A program made the position numbers and the translations under genes. Of a DNA stretch of 29,937 nucleotides, positions 23,701 to 29,937 are shown piece by piece; within the stretch, counting starts at the first letter, position 1; each line of letters opens with the position of its first letter. A model generated the notes under the pieces. It did no database searches. It was not told the origin of the DNA and saw only the letters and a program-made list of their open reading frames with translations. The DNA is taken from positions 7,747-37,683 of the forward strand of contig CAJUMT010000009.1 in NCBI GenBank assembly GCA_910587495.1. The letters are read 5' to 3'. The stretch is from an uncultured Lachnospiraceae bacterium (GTDB lineage: Bacteria; Bacillota_A; Clostridia; Lachnospirales; Lachnospiraceae).

Positions 23701-24884
23701 ACGGCTATGTCTTCACCGGCTGGTACAAGGATTCCGCTTGCCGGACTCTCTGGGATTTTTCCAAAGATACCATAGATGCGGACACGACCCTGTACGCAGG
23801 CTGGATTTCGGAGAGCGAATATGAGGGCATACTTCCGGGAGATACTCTGGCTGCGGGCAACCGTGACGGCTTCTGGGTCGCGGTGATTAAAGATCACATT
23901 TATACGGGAAAAGCTATTAAGCCAAAGGTGCATGTATACGATCAGGAACGTCGGTTGGAAGAGGGCAGGGACTATACCCTTACATATAAAAATAACATAA
24001 AAGTACCTGTCACTGCTGGTAAGAAAGTTCCAAGTGTCACAGTAAAAGGGACGGGCAATTACAAAGGTACTATCTATACAGTCGCTTTCGTGATCAATAA
24101 AGCCACGCTGGACGAAAGCCACCTGGCTTATACGGCTGCCTATCCTAAAGGGAAAGCCTATACGCCCGCCGTCATAAAAGACGACGTCCTCCTGAAAGCA
24201 AAGACAGATTATGTACTTACCTATAAAAATAACGACACAGGCAAGGTGAAGAAAAAAGCGCCTACGAAAGAAGGCAGCTACACGATGCATGTCAGTGGAA
24301 GGGGAAGCTGTACTGGGGAGTTTGACGTCCCCTACAAAGTAACGGCTAAGGACGGAAGCATCAGCATCACCAAAGCGAAAGCAGTCATGGCGTCCATGAT
24401 TTACAGGGGAGCCAGGCCGAAAGCGACGCTGACGATCAAAAATATCGGCACGCTCAAAGAAGGTACGGACTATACCGTCCGCTATGCCAACATCGGTGCG
24501 AAAGGCACGGCGACCGTTATATTTACCGGGACAGGGAAATACTCCGGTGTTCTTAAGAAAACATTCAAGGTTAAAGCGGCGCCGATCGCGGACGGAGACG
24601 TCACTGTGGCGGGAAGCGCCCCGTACCAGAAGGGCGGTGCGAAGCCAGAGATTTCCGTTACCGTGGACGGCGTGAAGCTTACCATGGGCGTAGACTACAC
24701 GGTCAGCTATAAGAACAACAAAAAAGTCGGCAAGACAGCGACGGTTACCATAAAAGGAAAGGGGAATTATAGCGGAAAAGTGACCCGGAAGTATCAGGTC
24801 AAGGCGGCGGAGACGGCATCAGGCGCTGCAAAGGATGATGTATTACAGCCCGCATACACGGAGCCTGCAGCAGCCGGACTGTAG
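17730..24884 (+). CDS. Giant BspA-type leucine-rich-repeat surface protein
   Basis: About 2384 residues, complete. Start: AGGAGG (17712-17717) lies 12 nt before ATG 17730; the earlier ATG at 17706 has poor spacing. Signal peptide: basic MKRRWKK, a hydrophobic core, and probable cleavage near AVLA-AEA (~29-32). Then an acidic low-complexity linker (~17820-18060), a BspA N-cap (SGNCG, GVLTISGSGEM), roughly fifteen LRR_5 repeats (~18220-19440), a carboxypeptidase-regulatory/CnaB-like domain (~19585-19830), a Gly-rich beta module (~20494-20965), a propeller-like region (~21060-22200), two CARDB-like domains (~22200-22780), an MBG-like domain (~23090-23335), two InlB B-repeats (~23350-23805) and YTG repeats (~23880-24790). 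The order after the LRRs parallels the upstream giant, so the two are paralogues. No LPXTG or C-terminal membrane helix is seen. It is exported and probably adhesive (inference). Confidence 0.92.
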   Translation: MKRRWKKLMAALLCGAVLCTNTGLTQAVLAAEAGDVAEEMMAQGDEAEPGEVEDEAPEAGKNGADETEAGAVSAGEDEDAAADATEENGTISGYQGGYDGEPDAVDGSGDVILSGNCGKDGDNVKFVLDSDGVLTISGSGEMASYYPSVNSNAPWHKERYSIKTAVVETGVTSIGNYAFWNSSLTGISLPDNVTSIGEEAFASCSGLTSVRIPNSVTSIGRGAFWNCFNLKSVNIPDSVTSIGVIAFARCRSLTSMRIPASVTSIGEGAFQDCSGLTSVSISSSVTSIGSGEERESGVFSGCIGLESAGPIGGGYNYEFGWEQNIPSGAFKGCYGLMSVRIPASATSIGSSAFQDCSGLTGVSIPSSMTSIENYAFKGCSGLTSVRIPASVTSIGSGMGVWEGAFTGCIGLKSAGPIGEGFDCEFGWEQSIPFTAFAGCSGLTNVRIPSSVTDIGDWAFDDCSGLTSISLPDNVTSIGDHAFSRCSSLTSVRIPSNVASIKGGTFEGCSSLTSVRIPSNVASIEGGAFEGCSSLTSVRIPSNVASIGTGAFKDCSGLTSIWILNADCTMHYANMYNFPENAIIYGYAGSTAEAYAKKYGRTFALIEETPSRSEEEITVPRGKYQFHVVDQNRNSLSGVQVTYDDQSQKTGSDGLATFNLFTEGTPSVSAELDGYITWSNANSNWEKSDTHYETIILYEESLGKYRLSSCRYSNSKNMSLSTDLLTKTKTVSLGNDLPLAGNLDFGKFYMTCRANITEGVTRYELWQGEKKIADTVDGSFPELLTDSFSEGADCFVRVIADTGETVDTAVNLKFKKQKINKDTEISLDGSSIKFKVADDVPFVGGMDFNFQMPILMQVTCQATEDKIQVGLNVNVKGGKSEEEQLKKAKDLIRDIKRAGNIDVGKKLTGKQQEIFQSLIKDKNGFTFLEDGESNVLGYLEADLGSSTAKGHVMWQWKINPVKFGYTAWVWVVPVTANVELSLEGGVLGEISYDWKNATLLGIVDINGSAELKAFGGVGVSTFVGAGAYGSAKLEGLIRILGTPWGPQSLNLTGELGLKAYAGPFTYERPFAHNTWQLYTANTVRGLSLDSGGSWIDGIYDADAYQFHDLGYLSEESAWMGAPALRARAASSGGVSSLLADTYRNARPVMAAGRDGIYAAFLRADAATGQVYTAVTKYDGTSWAEPVRVDDMAVMDGSPALCVDEGGAVWLAYTRTAEGSGDTSLLDYAENQSIVVGSIDPETLKFKKEKVYPGQGYARLPQIALVSGSPALVWADSDVADDNSVLYPASSHVCAAVCENGVWREAETLGEIDRPVGSLSIGEKDGALAVAYTADADGDYNTAEDQNLYCLTDGGHTLLAEGVQGRVKFGVFPGADEADFIWNADGCLVTAGGLQVEAAGVSGEYALMDDRVYYSAAGEQGAQLMELLYADGRWSAPVVLDINEEGRYLENLSVVRWNGTDYALGMNTQVEVTAEHVEDAKNLVWMAVGSVSDLKLEEVDYKAEGLTAGEEMQVTLSVTNGSDHTVDSITVGWSTQEGTSPTEKTVSITLLPGETGDIALTLTCPEKVTNYIFTVSETGAQDQDTRDNTLSISFGYPDLAVKLEEQQIGQDRRLAAIVTNEGVMPASGRLQFSDASGKVIEENTFEALVPGDRFIYICAAQIKDGDYTVTLLCDSEDLYTDNNTDTIHAGARWAEEALRANITGLTMADSVYTAAAVSPQGTIKAELPDGTDVTDGLTFTYSYRGTMADGSVYEPTEQPPVNVGSYTLTVSVAENAYGYGGTHEYPFTIAKAGLKITAEDKTVRTGDALPGTYACRTEGLLGSDVLKTEPSVTCTAENTSVAGEYRLIPSNADAGMNYDIEYVEGKLTIATSLEEKTYTVTFHMNGHGIAPEKYTAVKAGNTITEPTAPTEDGYVFTGWYKDSACTTLWDFSKDTVNADTTLYAGWRESEKTAYTVIFDLRGRGTALPEYTSADYTNLQKGSTVKEPTAPTADGYVFTGWYKDSACRTLWDFSKDTIDADTTLYAGWISESEYEGILPGDTLAAGNRDGFWVAVIKDHIYTGKAIKPKVHVYDQERRLEEGRDYTLTYKNNIKVPVTAGKKVPSVTVKGTGNYKGTIYTVAFVINKATLDESHLAYTAAYPKGKAYTPAVIKDDVLLKAKTDYVLTYKNNDTGKVKKKAPTKEGSYTMHVSGRGSCTGEFDVPYKVTAKDGSISITKAKAVMASMIYRGARPKATLTIKNIGTLKEGTDYTVRYANIGAKGTATVIFTGTGKYSGVLKKTFKVKAAPIADGDVTVAGSAPYQKGGAKPEISVTVDGVKLTMGVDYTVSYKNNKKVGKTATVTIKGKGNYSGKVTRKYQVKAAETASGAAKDDVLQPAYTEPAAAGL
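18633..19030 (+). repeat. 318-bp-spaced duplication inside the LRR block
   Basis: A segment starting TGCATAGGCTTG at 18633 recurs at 18951 with close similarity (the IGL.SAGPIG and EFGWEQ segments), 318 bp or 106 codons apart. Each copy is a longer insert between ordinary 23-residue LRRs, so one complex unit was duplicated. Confidence 0.8.
19182..19388 (+). repeat. Three tandem 69-bp LRR units
   Basis: Units at 19182-19250, 19251-19319 and 19320-19388 are nearly identical at DNA level, each coding one 23-residue LRR with core VRIPSNVASI. The near-identity, including synonymous sites, points to recent tandem amplification. It is in frame, so unit number could change without breaking the gene. 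Confidence 0.9.
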
Positions 24885-24916
24885 GGAAGCAATACAATAA
24901 AAAAGATCAGACAAAG

Positions 24917-24944
24917 GACGGCAGCCTTCCCGGTTGCCGTCTTT
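24917..24944 (+). terminator. Terminator of the second giant gene
   Basis: The arms GACGGCAGCC (24917-24926) and GGTTGCCGTC (24932-24941) pair over 10 bp with one G-T wobble and a 5-nt loop, followed by a short TTT. It lies 33 nt after the stop codon. Confidence 0.7.
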
Positions 24945-25007
24945 AAAAAGCGGATGTTTTGAAAATTGAAAAAATATCGTAGTTCCATACAAAATCGGGC
25001 TAATTAT

Positions 25008-25418
25008 TTAAACATGCTGGCTTTGCTGGTAGAGGGCAGTCAAAGAATCTTGAAGGACTTGTGAAAAGTTAATGTGATTATTTTCAGCGAAGGTATTGAG
25101 CCATGCAGGAATGGCAAGGTTTTTCTTGACTGTTTTTTCACCATACTTTTCAGCATAGGCATCCATATCCAGAACCAGCATACTTACGAAACCACCAGGA
25201 TCAGGGGTAATGCTTTCTAAAGGGCTTGCTTTGGGTGCGGGTTTTCCGTCTTCCAGTTCGTCAAGAACCCAGCCAGATGCGGCGTCTATACCCATAAGGA
25301 TAGCGTCTGCCAGCGAGTCACCTTCACTAACGCAGCCGGGAAGGTCTGGAACTTCAACAGTAAACCCGCCTTTTTTTTCTTCACAAGGATAAAAGCAAGC
25401 AGGATAAGTTAATTTCAT
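25008..25418 (-). CDS. hicB: HicB-family antitoxin
   Basis: 136 residues. The N-terminal HicB fold starts MKLTYPACFYPCEE, with GGFTVEVPDLPGCVSEGDSL and the helix ADAILMGIDAASGWVLDELE. A C-terminal DNA-binding-type segment (EKTVKKNLAIPAWLNTFAEN, then INFSQVLQDSLTALY) is typical of clostridial HicB. In intact systems it neutralises the HicA mRNA interferase and represses its own operon. AGGAGG lies 8 nt before the start. The partner hicA immediately upstream is reduced to a 16-codon stub, so this is an orphan antitoxin that may still autorepress or buffer a HicA made elsewhere (inference). Confidence 0.88.
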   Translation of the reverse strand: MKLTYPACFYPCEEKKGGFTVEVPDLPGCVSEGDSLADAILMGIDAASGWVLDELEDGKPAPKASPLESITPDPGGFVSMLVLDMDAYAEKYGEKTVKKNLAIPAWLNTFAENNHINFSQVLQDSLTALYQQSQHV

Positions 25419-25430
25419 AGAAGAATCCTC

Positions 25431-25481
25431 CTATTGCCATCCATCGGCTAAGATAATTTTCTCTATTTCCCGGAATTTCAT
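25431..25481 (-). pseudogene. hicA toxin remnant (16 codons)
   Basis: A good AGGAGG (25489-25494) 7 nt upstream of ATG leads into MKFREIEKIILADGWQ and then TAG. The 15 residues before Q match the start of clostridial HicA proteins; a normal HicA continues for ~60 residues with the catalytic GSHxxY motif, which is missing. The TAG overlaps the ribosome site of hicB. A clean deletion from just after GW to just before the hicB ribosome site explains the structure. Confidence 0.8.
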
Positions 25482-25503
25482 GATGTAACCTCCTGGCAAA
25501 TAT

Positions 25504-25532
25504 ACTATACACATAATGTGCATAAAAATCAA
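25504..25532 (-). promoter_or_regulatory. hicAB promoter with embedded operator
   Basis: On the minus strand: -35 TTGATT (25527-25532), 17-nt spacer, -10 TATAGT (25504-25509). Most of the spacer is an inverted repeat at 25506-25524, TATACACAT-A-ATGTGCATA, with one mismatch in nine base pairs. This is a likely HicB autorepression site because it occludes the promoter. Confidence 0.7.
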
Positions 25533-25582
25533 GAAGAAAAGTGGACTACAAACACTCCCTTAAACCCCTTTGCGGAAAAAAT

Positions 25583-25611
25583 TTGACAAACAGAAAATGG
25601 TATATTACACT
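25583..25611 (+). promoter_or_regulatory. leuS promoter
   Basis: -35 TTGACA (25583-25588), 17-nt spacer, -10 TACACT (25606-25611). The resulting leader is only about 50 nt and contains no T-box elements. Confidence 0.65.
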
Positions 25612-25668
25612 GATATAGTTATGAAAAATCAGATATATTAGTTAAAAATATACCAGGAGGCACAAGAA

Positions 25669-28071
25669 ATGAAACACAATTTCCGAAAGATAGAAGGAAA
25701 ATGGCAGCAGAAATGGGAAGACGCCGGGATTTTTAAAGCGGTGGATGGAAGCGACAAGCCAAAATTCTATGGTCTGGTGGAATTTCCTTATCCCAGCGGG
25801 GCAGGTATGCATGTGGGGCATATCAAAGCCTACTCGAGCCTGGAGGTTATTTCCAGGAAGCGCAGGATGGAGGGGTACAATGTCCTGTTCCCAATCGGGT
25901 TTGATGCGTTCGGTCTTCCCACGGAGAATTATGCCATTAAGACAGGCACCCATCCCAGGGTTATCACAGATGAAAATATTGCAAAGTTTACCAACCAGCT
26001 TAAAAAAGTAGGTTTTTCTTTTGACTGGGACAGAGTCATCGACACGACGGACGAGGACTATTATAAATGGACCCAGTGGATCTTTTTAAAGCTCTTTGAG
26101 CATGGCCTGGTGTTCAGGAGCAAGGCGTTGGTCAACTATTGCCCATCCTGCAAGGTAGTGCTTTCTAATGAGGACAGCCAGGGCGGAAAATGTGATATCT
26201 GCCACAGCGATGTGGTGCAGAAATCCAAGGACGTGTGGTATCTGCGCATTACCGAGTATGCGGATAAGCTGCTTGAAGGGCTGGACCATGTGGATTATCC
26301 GGCCAATGTAAAGCAGCAGCAGGTGAACTGGATCGGCAAGTCCACCGGTGCGTTTGTGAATTTTACGCTGGAGGGGCTTAATGAGCAGATGGAGATCTAT
26401 ACGACCCGGCCTGATACGCTTTTCGGCGTTACTTTTATGGTTATTGCGCCGGAGCATCCTCTGATTGACAAATATGCGGATCGCATTAAAAATATGGACG
26501 CTATTGAGGCCTACAGAAGCGAGTGTGCGAAGAAGACCGAGTTTGAGAGAACCCAGCTTGTAAAAGACAAGACGGGTGTAAAGATAGACGGAATTGAGGC
26601 CATAAATCCCATCACCGGAGAAAAGATTCCGGTATTTATCGCGGATTACGTTATGATGGGCTATGGTACAGGTGCGATTATGGGCGTGCCTGCCCATGAC
26701 CAGCGCGACTATGAGTTTGCGAAGAAATTCGGAGCGGAGATTATTGAGGTCATCAAAGGCGGAGACATCTCGGTGGAAGCGTACGCCGGAGACGGGGAAA
26801 TGGTAAACTCCGGTTTCCTGAACGGCTATACAAATAAGAAAGAATCCATCGCCCGTATGCTGGAGGAGATCGAGAAAATGGGCATCGGTCATGCGGGCGT
26901 GCAGTTTAAGATGAAGGACTGGGCGTTTAACCGCCAGAGATACTGGGGCGAGCCGATTCCGATCATCCACTGCGAGGACTGCGGCGTTGTTCCCGTACCT
27001 TATGAAGAACTGCCGCTGCGCCTGCCGAAAGTAGAGAATTTTGAGCCGGGCGCCGAAGGCGAATCCCCGCTGGCGAAGATCGAGTCCTTTGTGAACTGCA
27101 CCTGCCCTAAATGCGGTAAAAAAGCAAGGCGCGAGACGGATACGATGCCGCAATGGGCCGGCTCTTCCTGGTATTTCCTGCGTTATATTGATCCTCATAA
27201 TGATCAGGCGCTGGCGGATCCGGAGAAATTAAAATACTGGATGCCGGTAGACTGGTACAACGGCGGCATGGAGCATGTGACCAGGCATGTGATTTACTCC
27301 CGTTTCTGGCATCATTTCCTCTATGATATCGGTGTGGTTAATACGCCGGAACCTTATGCGAAGCGTTCCATTCAGGGGCTGATCTTAGGGCCGGACGGCG
27401 ATAAGATGAGTAAATCCAAAGGAAATGTGGTTGATCCTCTGGACATCGTCAATGATTACGGCGCGGATACGCTGCGCACTTATGTGTTGTTTATGGGCGA
27501 TTACAGCGCGGCGACGCCCTGGAATGACAATTCTGTCAAAGGATGTAAGCGTTTCCTGGAGCGTGTGTCCGGTTTTACCGATATTATTTCTGATGATAAA
27601 GAAACCGAAAAATTAGAGACGGCTTTCCATAAGACGATCAAAAAAGTATCTTCCGATCTGGAAGACATGAAGTTTAATACGGCGATTGCCGCTTTGATGA
27701 CGCTGACCAATGATATCTATGGTCTCGGAAAAGTCAGCAAAGAACAGGTGCAGACATTTGTGAAATTGCTCTGTCCCATCGCGCCCCATGTGTGCGAGGA
27801 AATCTGGGAAGCAACAGGCGGAGAGGGATTCCTGTCTTTACAGCCTTGGCCGCAGTATGACGAGAGCAAAACGGTAGACGCCCAGACCGAGATTGGCGTA
27901 CAGATTAATGGAAAACTCAGAGGAACTGTTGTGATCCCGACCAGCGCGGAGAAAGAAGAAGTATTTGCCCTTGCCAAAGCGGATGCAAGGATCGCGTCTC
28001 TTACGGAAGGTAAAACTTTTGTAAAAGAAATCTATGTACCTGGCAGAGTGGTGAACTTTGTGGTGAAGTGA
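25669..28071 (+). CDS. leuS: Leucyl-tRNA synthetase
   Basis: Charges tRNA-Leu with leucine in the cytosol; class I synthetase, 800 residues, normal for bacteria. HIGH-type motif HVGH at residues 48-51 and KMSKS at 579-583. Two Cys-pair zinc-binding segments (CPSC...CDIC and CEDC/CPKC) flank the inserted CP1 editing domain, which carries TTRPDTLFGVTFMV (Thr-rich editing site) and GYGTGAIMGVPAHDQRD. WAGSSWYFLRY and the C-terminal anticodon-binding helices are present. AGGAGG 8 nt upstream decides the start. It is preceded by its own promoter and followed by a palindromic element. Confidence 0.98.
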   Translation: MKHNFRKIEGKWQQKWEDAGIFKAVDGSDKPKFYGLVEFPYPSGAGMHVGHIKAYSSLEVISRKRRMEGYNVLFPIGFDAFGLPTENYAIKTGTHPRVITDENIAKFTNQLKKVGFSFDWDRVIDTTDEDYYKWTQWIFLKLFEHGLVFRSKALVNYCPSCKVVLSNEDSQGGKCDICHSDVVQKSKDVWYLRITEYADKLLEGLDHVDYPANVKQQQVNWIGKSTGAFVNFTLEGLNEQMEIYTTRPDTLFGVTFMVIAPEHPLIDKYADRIKNMDAIEAYRSECAKKTEFERTQLVKDKTGVKIDGIEAINPITGEKIPVFIADYVMMGYGTGAIMGVPAHDQRDYEFAKKFGAEIIEVIKGGDISVEAYAGDGEMVNSGFLNGYTNKKESIARMLEEIEKMGIGHAGVQFKMKDWAFNRQRYWGEPIPIIHCEDCGVVPVPYEELPLRLPKVENFEPGAEGESPLAKIESFVNCTCPKCGKKARRETDTMPQWAGSSWYFLRYIDPHNDQALADPEKLKYWMPVDWYNGGMEHVTRHVIYSRFWHHFLYDIGVVNTPEPYAKRSIQGLILGPDGDKMSKSKGNVVDPLDIVNDYGADTLRTYVLFMGDYSAATPWNDNSVKGCKRFLERVSGFTDIISDDKETEKLETAFHKTIKKVSSDLEDMKFNTAIAALMTLTNDIYGLGKVSKEQVQTFVKLLCPIAPHVCEEIWEATGGEGFLSLQPWPQYDESKTVDAQTEIGVQINGKLRGTVVIPTSAEKEEVFALAKADARIASLTEGKTFVKEIYVPGRVVNFVVK

Positions 28072-28082
28072 GCTGCGGGGCA

Positions 28083-28154
28083 GTTCACTTTCGCGGCAGT
28101 CGCCGAATATCCGTGCAAGCACGGCTGCCTGGCTCGTTGCTCGCGAAAATGAAC
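28083..28154 (+). repeat. Nested palindromic element between leuS and the EF-G gene
   Basis: An outer stem GTTCACTTTCGCG (28083-28095) pairs with CGCGAAAATGAAC (28142-28154), 12 of 13 positions. Inside are GGCAG/CTGCC (28095-28099 with 28125-28129) and CCGTG/CACGG (28111-28115 with 28120-28124). An A-run (AAAAAAA) follows, not T's, so it is not a standard plus-strand terminator; on the minus strand a T-run precedes rather than follows it. It may be a dispersed intergenic palindrome or a leuS 3' structure. Confidence 0.6.
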
Positions 28155-28162
28155 AAAAAAAC

Positions 28163-28191
28163 TTGCTATTTTCTCCATCCTTTAGTATAAT
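28163..28191 (+). promoter_or_regulatory. Promoter of the EF-G-like gene
   Basis: -35 TTGCTA (28163-28168), 17-nt spacer, perfect -10 TATAAT (28186-28191). A small hairpin AGGGTG (28201-28206)/CACCCT (28221-28226) lies in the ~50-nt leader before the ribosome site. Confidence 0.75.
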
Positions 28192-28249
28192 TCTGACATA
28201 AGGGTGAAAACACGAAAGAACACCCTATTAATGTATTGGAGGAAATGCT

Positions 28250-29937
28250 ATGAACGTTTACACAACAGACAGTATCCGCAATGTGGTTCTTTTAGGACAT
28301 GGCGGGAGCGGTAAGACCAGCCTGGTCGAAGCGATGGCGTATGTATCCGGTCTGACCGGACGTATTGGAAAGGTCACAGATGGAACCACCATCAGCGATT
28401 ATGATAAGGAAGAGATCAAACGCAAGTTTTCCATCAATACTTCAGTCGTACCGATTATTTGGAAAGATACAAAGATCAATGTTTTAGATACACCTGGCTT
28501 TTTTGATTTTGTAGGTGAGGTGGAAGAAGCAGTGGCGGCAGCCGATGCGGCGATCATCGTGGTATCCGGTAAGGCAGGAGTGGAAGTCGGAGCGGAGAAA
28601 GCATGGGAGCTGTGTGAAAAATACAAATTGCCTCGAATGTTCTTTGTGTCTGATATGGATGTGGACAATGCTTCTTTCCGTGAAGTAGTAGAGAATCTGA
28701 CAGAAATGTATGGCAAGAAGATTGCGCCGTTCTATCAGCCGATCCGCGAGAATGAGAAGTTTGTAGGTTATATTAATGTCATGAAGATGGCAGGCCGCCG
28801 TTTTACAAAAAACGGACAGCATGAGGAATGTGAGATACCAGAGTACAGCCGTGCCAACCTGGATATTTACAGGGAAGCCATGATGGACGCTGTGGCTGAA
28901 ACCAGCGAAGAGTTTATGGAAAGATATTTTGCGGGAGACGAGTTTTCTGTCGGTGAGATCCGTTCGGCTATGAAGATGAATGTGGAAGACGGAAGCATCG
29001 TTCCGGTTTCCATGGGTTCCAGTACAGAGATTCATAATATTCATAACCTGATGAATGATATTGTGGAATTGTTTCCGTCTCCGGACAAAAAAGTATGCGC
29101 GGGTATCAACGCAAAGACCAATGAGATCTTCCAGGCAGATTATAATTTCTCCAAAGCAAAATCTGCTTATGTGTTCAAGACGATTGCAGACCCGTTTATC
29201 GGAAAATACTCTCTGATCAAAGTATGTTCCGGCGTCGTCAAGTCTGACGATGTGCTGTATAACGCAACTTCCGAGTCAGAGGAAAAATTAAGCAAACTTT
29301 ATGTGGTTCAGGGTAATAAGCCGATTGAAGTGCCTGAGCTGCATGCAGGAGATATCGGTGCGATCGGAAAAGCAAGCTGCAAGACCTGCGATACTCTGTC
29401 CACAAAAGCAACGCCTGTGATTTATGGAAGGACTGAGATTTCCAAACCGTATACTTATATGGCTTATCAGGCAAAAAAGAAGGGCGATGAGGACAAGATC
29501 TCTCAGGCGCTTGCCAAGATGATGGATGAAGACCTGACCATCAAGGCAGTGAATGACGCCGAGAACCGTCAGACGCTTCTTTATGGTATGGGTGACCAGC
29601 ATTTGTCCGTGATTACCAGCATCCTTGCAGAAAAATATAAAGTGGAGATTGAGCTGACCAAGCCAAAAGTTGCTTTCAGAGAGACTCTTCGGAAAAAATC
29701 CGATGTGGAATATAAATATAAGAAACAGACCGGCGGACACGGACAGTACGGCCATGTGAAGATGACTTTCGAACCCTCCGGTGATTTGGAGACGGCTTAT
29801 GTATTCGACCAGATGGTAGTGGGCGGCGCGGTGCCGAAAAACTACTTCCCGGCAGTGGAAAAAGGTATCCAGGAATCTGTACTGAAAGGGCCTTTGGCCG
29901 GATATCCGGTTGTCGGTGTAAAAGCAGTGCTCTATGA
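28250..29937 (+). CDS. EF-G-like translation GTPase (3' partial)
   Basis: The frame runs from ATG 28250 (GGAGG 7 nt upstream) to the window end, 562 codons visible of an expected ~690. P-loop GHGGSGKT is at residues 16-23 and G3 DTPG at 80-83. The usual G4 NKMD is replaced by SDMD (134-137), and the switch I RGIT block by RKFS (58-61). Later domains follow the EF-G order, including GGHGQYGHVKM of domain IV. It belongs to the EF-G paralogue group (often annotated 'elongation factor G' or EF-G2-like), separate from the canonical fusA normally next to rpsG/rpsL. A ribosome-associated translocase or stress/recycling role is inferred; the unusual G4 leaves its GTP dependence open. Confidence 0.9.
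   Translation, partial: MNVYTTDSIRNVVLLGHGGSGKTSLVEAMAYVSGLTGRIGKVTDGTTISDYDKEEIKRKFSINTSVVPIIWKDTKINVLDTPGFFDFVGEVEEAVAAADAAIIVVSGKAGVEVGAEKAWELCEKYKLPRMFFVSDMDVDNASFREVVENLTEMYGKKIAPFYQPIRENEKFVGYINVMKMAGRRFTKNGQHEECEIPEYSRANLDIYREAMMDAVAETSEEFMERYFAGDEFSVGEIRSAMKMNVEDGSIVPVSMGSSTEIHNIHNLMNDIVELFPSPDKKVCAGINAKTNEIFQADYNFSKAKSAYVFKTIADPFIGKYSLIKVCSGVVKSDDVLYNATSESEEKLSKLYVVQGNKPIEVPELHAGDIGAIGKASCKTCDTLSTKATPVIYGRTEISKPYTYMAYQAKKKGDEDKISQALAKMMDEDLTIKAVNDAENRQTLLYGMGDQHLSVITSILAEKYKVEIELTKPKVAFRETLRKKSDVEYKYKKQTGGHGQYGHVKMTFEPSGDLETAYVFDQMVVGGAVPKNYFPAVEKGIQESVLKGPLAGYPVVGVKAVLY

Noticed and set aside
24885..25007. Sortase or sorting signal at the end of the second giant
   Set aside because: No LPXTG-like motif, hydrophobic segment or basic tail in the C-terminal residues, and no sortase gene nearby.
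26086..27198. Minus-strand open frame of 370 codons opposite leuS
   Set aside because: leuS is certain on the plus strand, and the reverse frame shows no family motif.

Overview
The window looks like the chromosome of a gut-type Clostridia, most likely a Lachnospiraceae member (inference). Reasons: leuS, an EF-G paralogue and tyrA/aroA/udk of Firmicutes type, strong AGGAGG-type ribosome binding sites, sigma-A-like TTGACA/TATAAT promoters, and very large secreted BspA-type leucine-rich-repeat proteins with InlB B-repeats. No rRNA, tRNA, CRISPR array, insertion sequence or prophage gene was recognised.

Layout. (1) 1-10694 (+): 3' part of a giant surface protein gene whose 5' end lies outside the window (LRR_5 repeats, FN3/Ig-like modules, PKD, carboxypeptidase-regulatory-like domains, a Gly-rich beta module, a propeller-like region, CARDB-like domains, two InlB B-repeats, C-terminal 'YTG' repeats). 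(2) 10669-13671 (-): convergent operon tyrA-aroA-udk (tyrosine branch, shikimate pathway, pyrimidine salvage). (3) 13784-14086 (-): small helix-hairpin-helix protein of the Cdd1 family. (4) 14361-16831 (+): an ADP-ribosylglycohydrolase-macrodomain fusion, then a complete type III toxin-antitoxin locus of CptIN type: consensus promoter, capped RNA leader, two 45-nt repeats, leaky terminator and endoribonuclease toxin. (5) 17009-17352 (+): remnant of a VapBC-like pair. (6) 17730-24884 (+): a second giant surface protein, complete, paralogous to the first. (7) 25008-25481 (-): a HicAB locus whose hicA is cut to 16 codons while hicB and its promoter/operator survive. (8) 25669-28071 (+): leuS. (9) 28083-28154: a large nested palindrome. 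(10) 28250-29937 (+): an EF-G paralogue running off the right edge.

How it fits together. Housekeeping genes (aromatic amino acid synthesis, uridine kinase, leucyl-tRNA synthetase, a translation GTPase) are interrupted by accessory DNA: two paralogous secreted giants, probably for adhesion or host/matrix interaction, and a cluster of RNA- and ADP-ribose-related stress or defence genes. Only the type III toxin-antitoxin looks intact; the two type II loci have lost their toxins and kept antitoxin-like genes. The most interesting stretch is 14.2-17.4 kb, where the ADP-ribose-processing fusion directly abuts the RNA antitoxin promoter.
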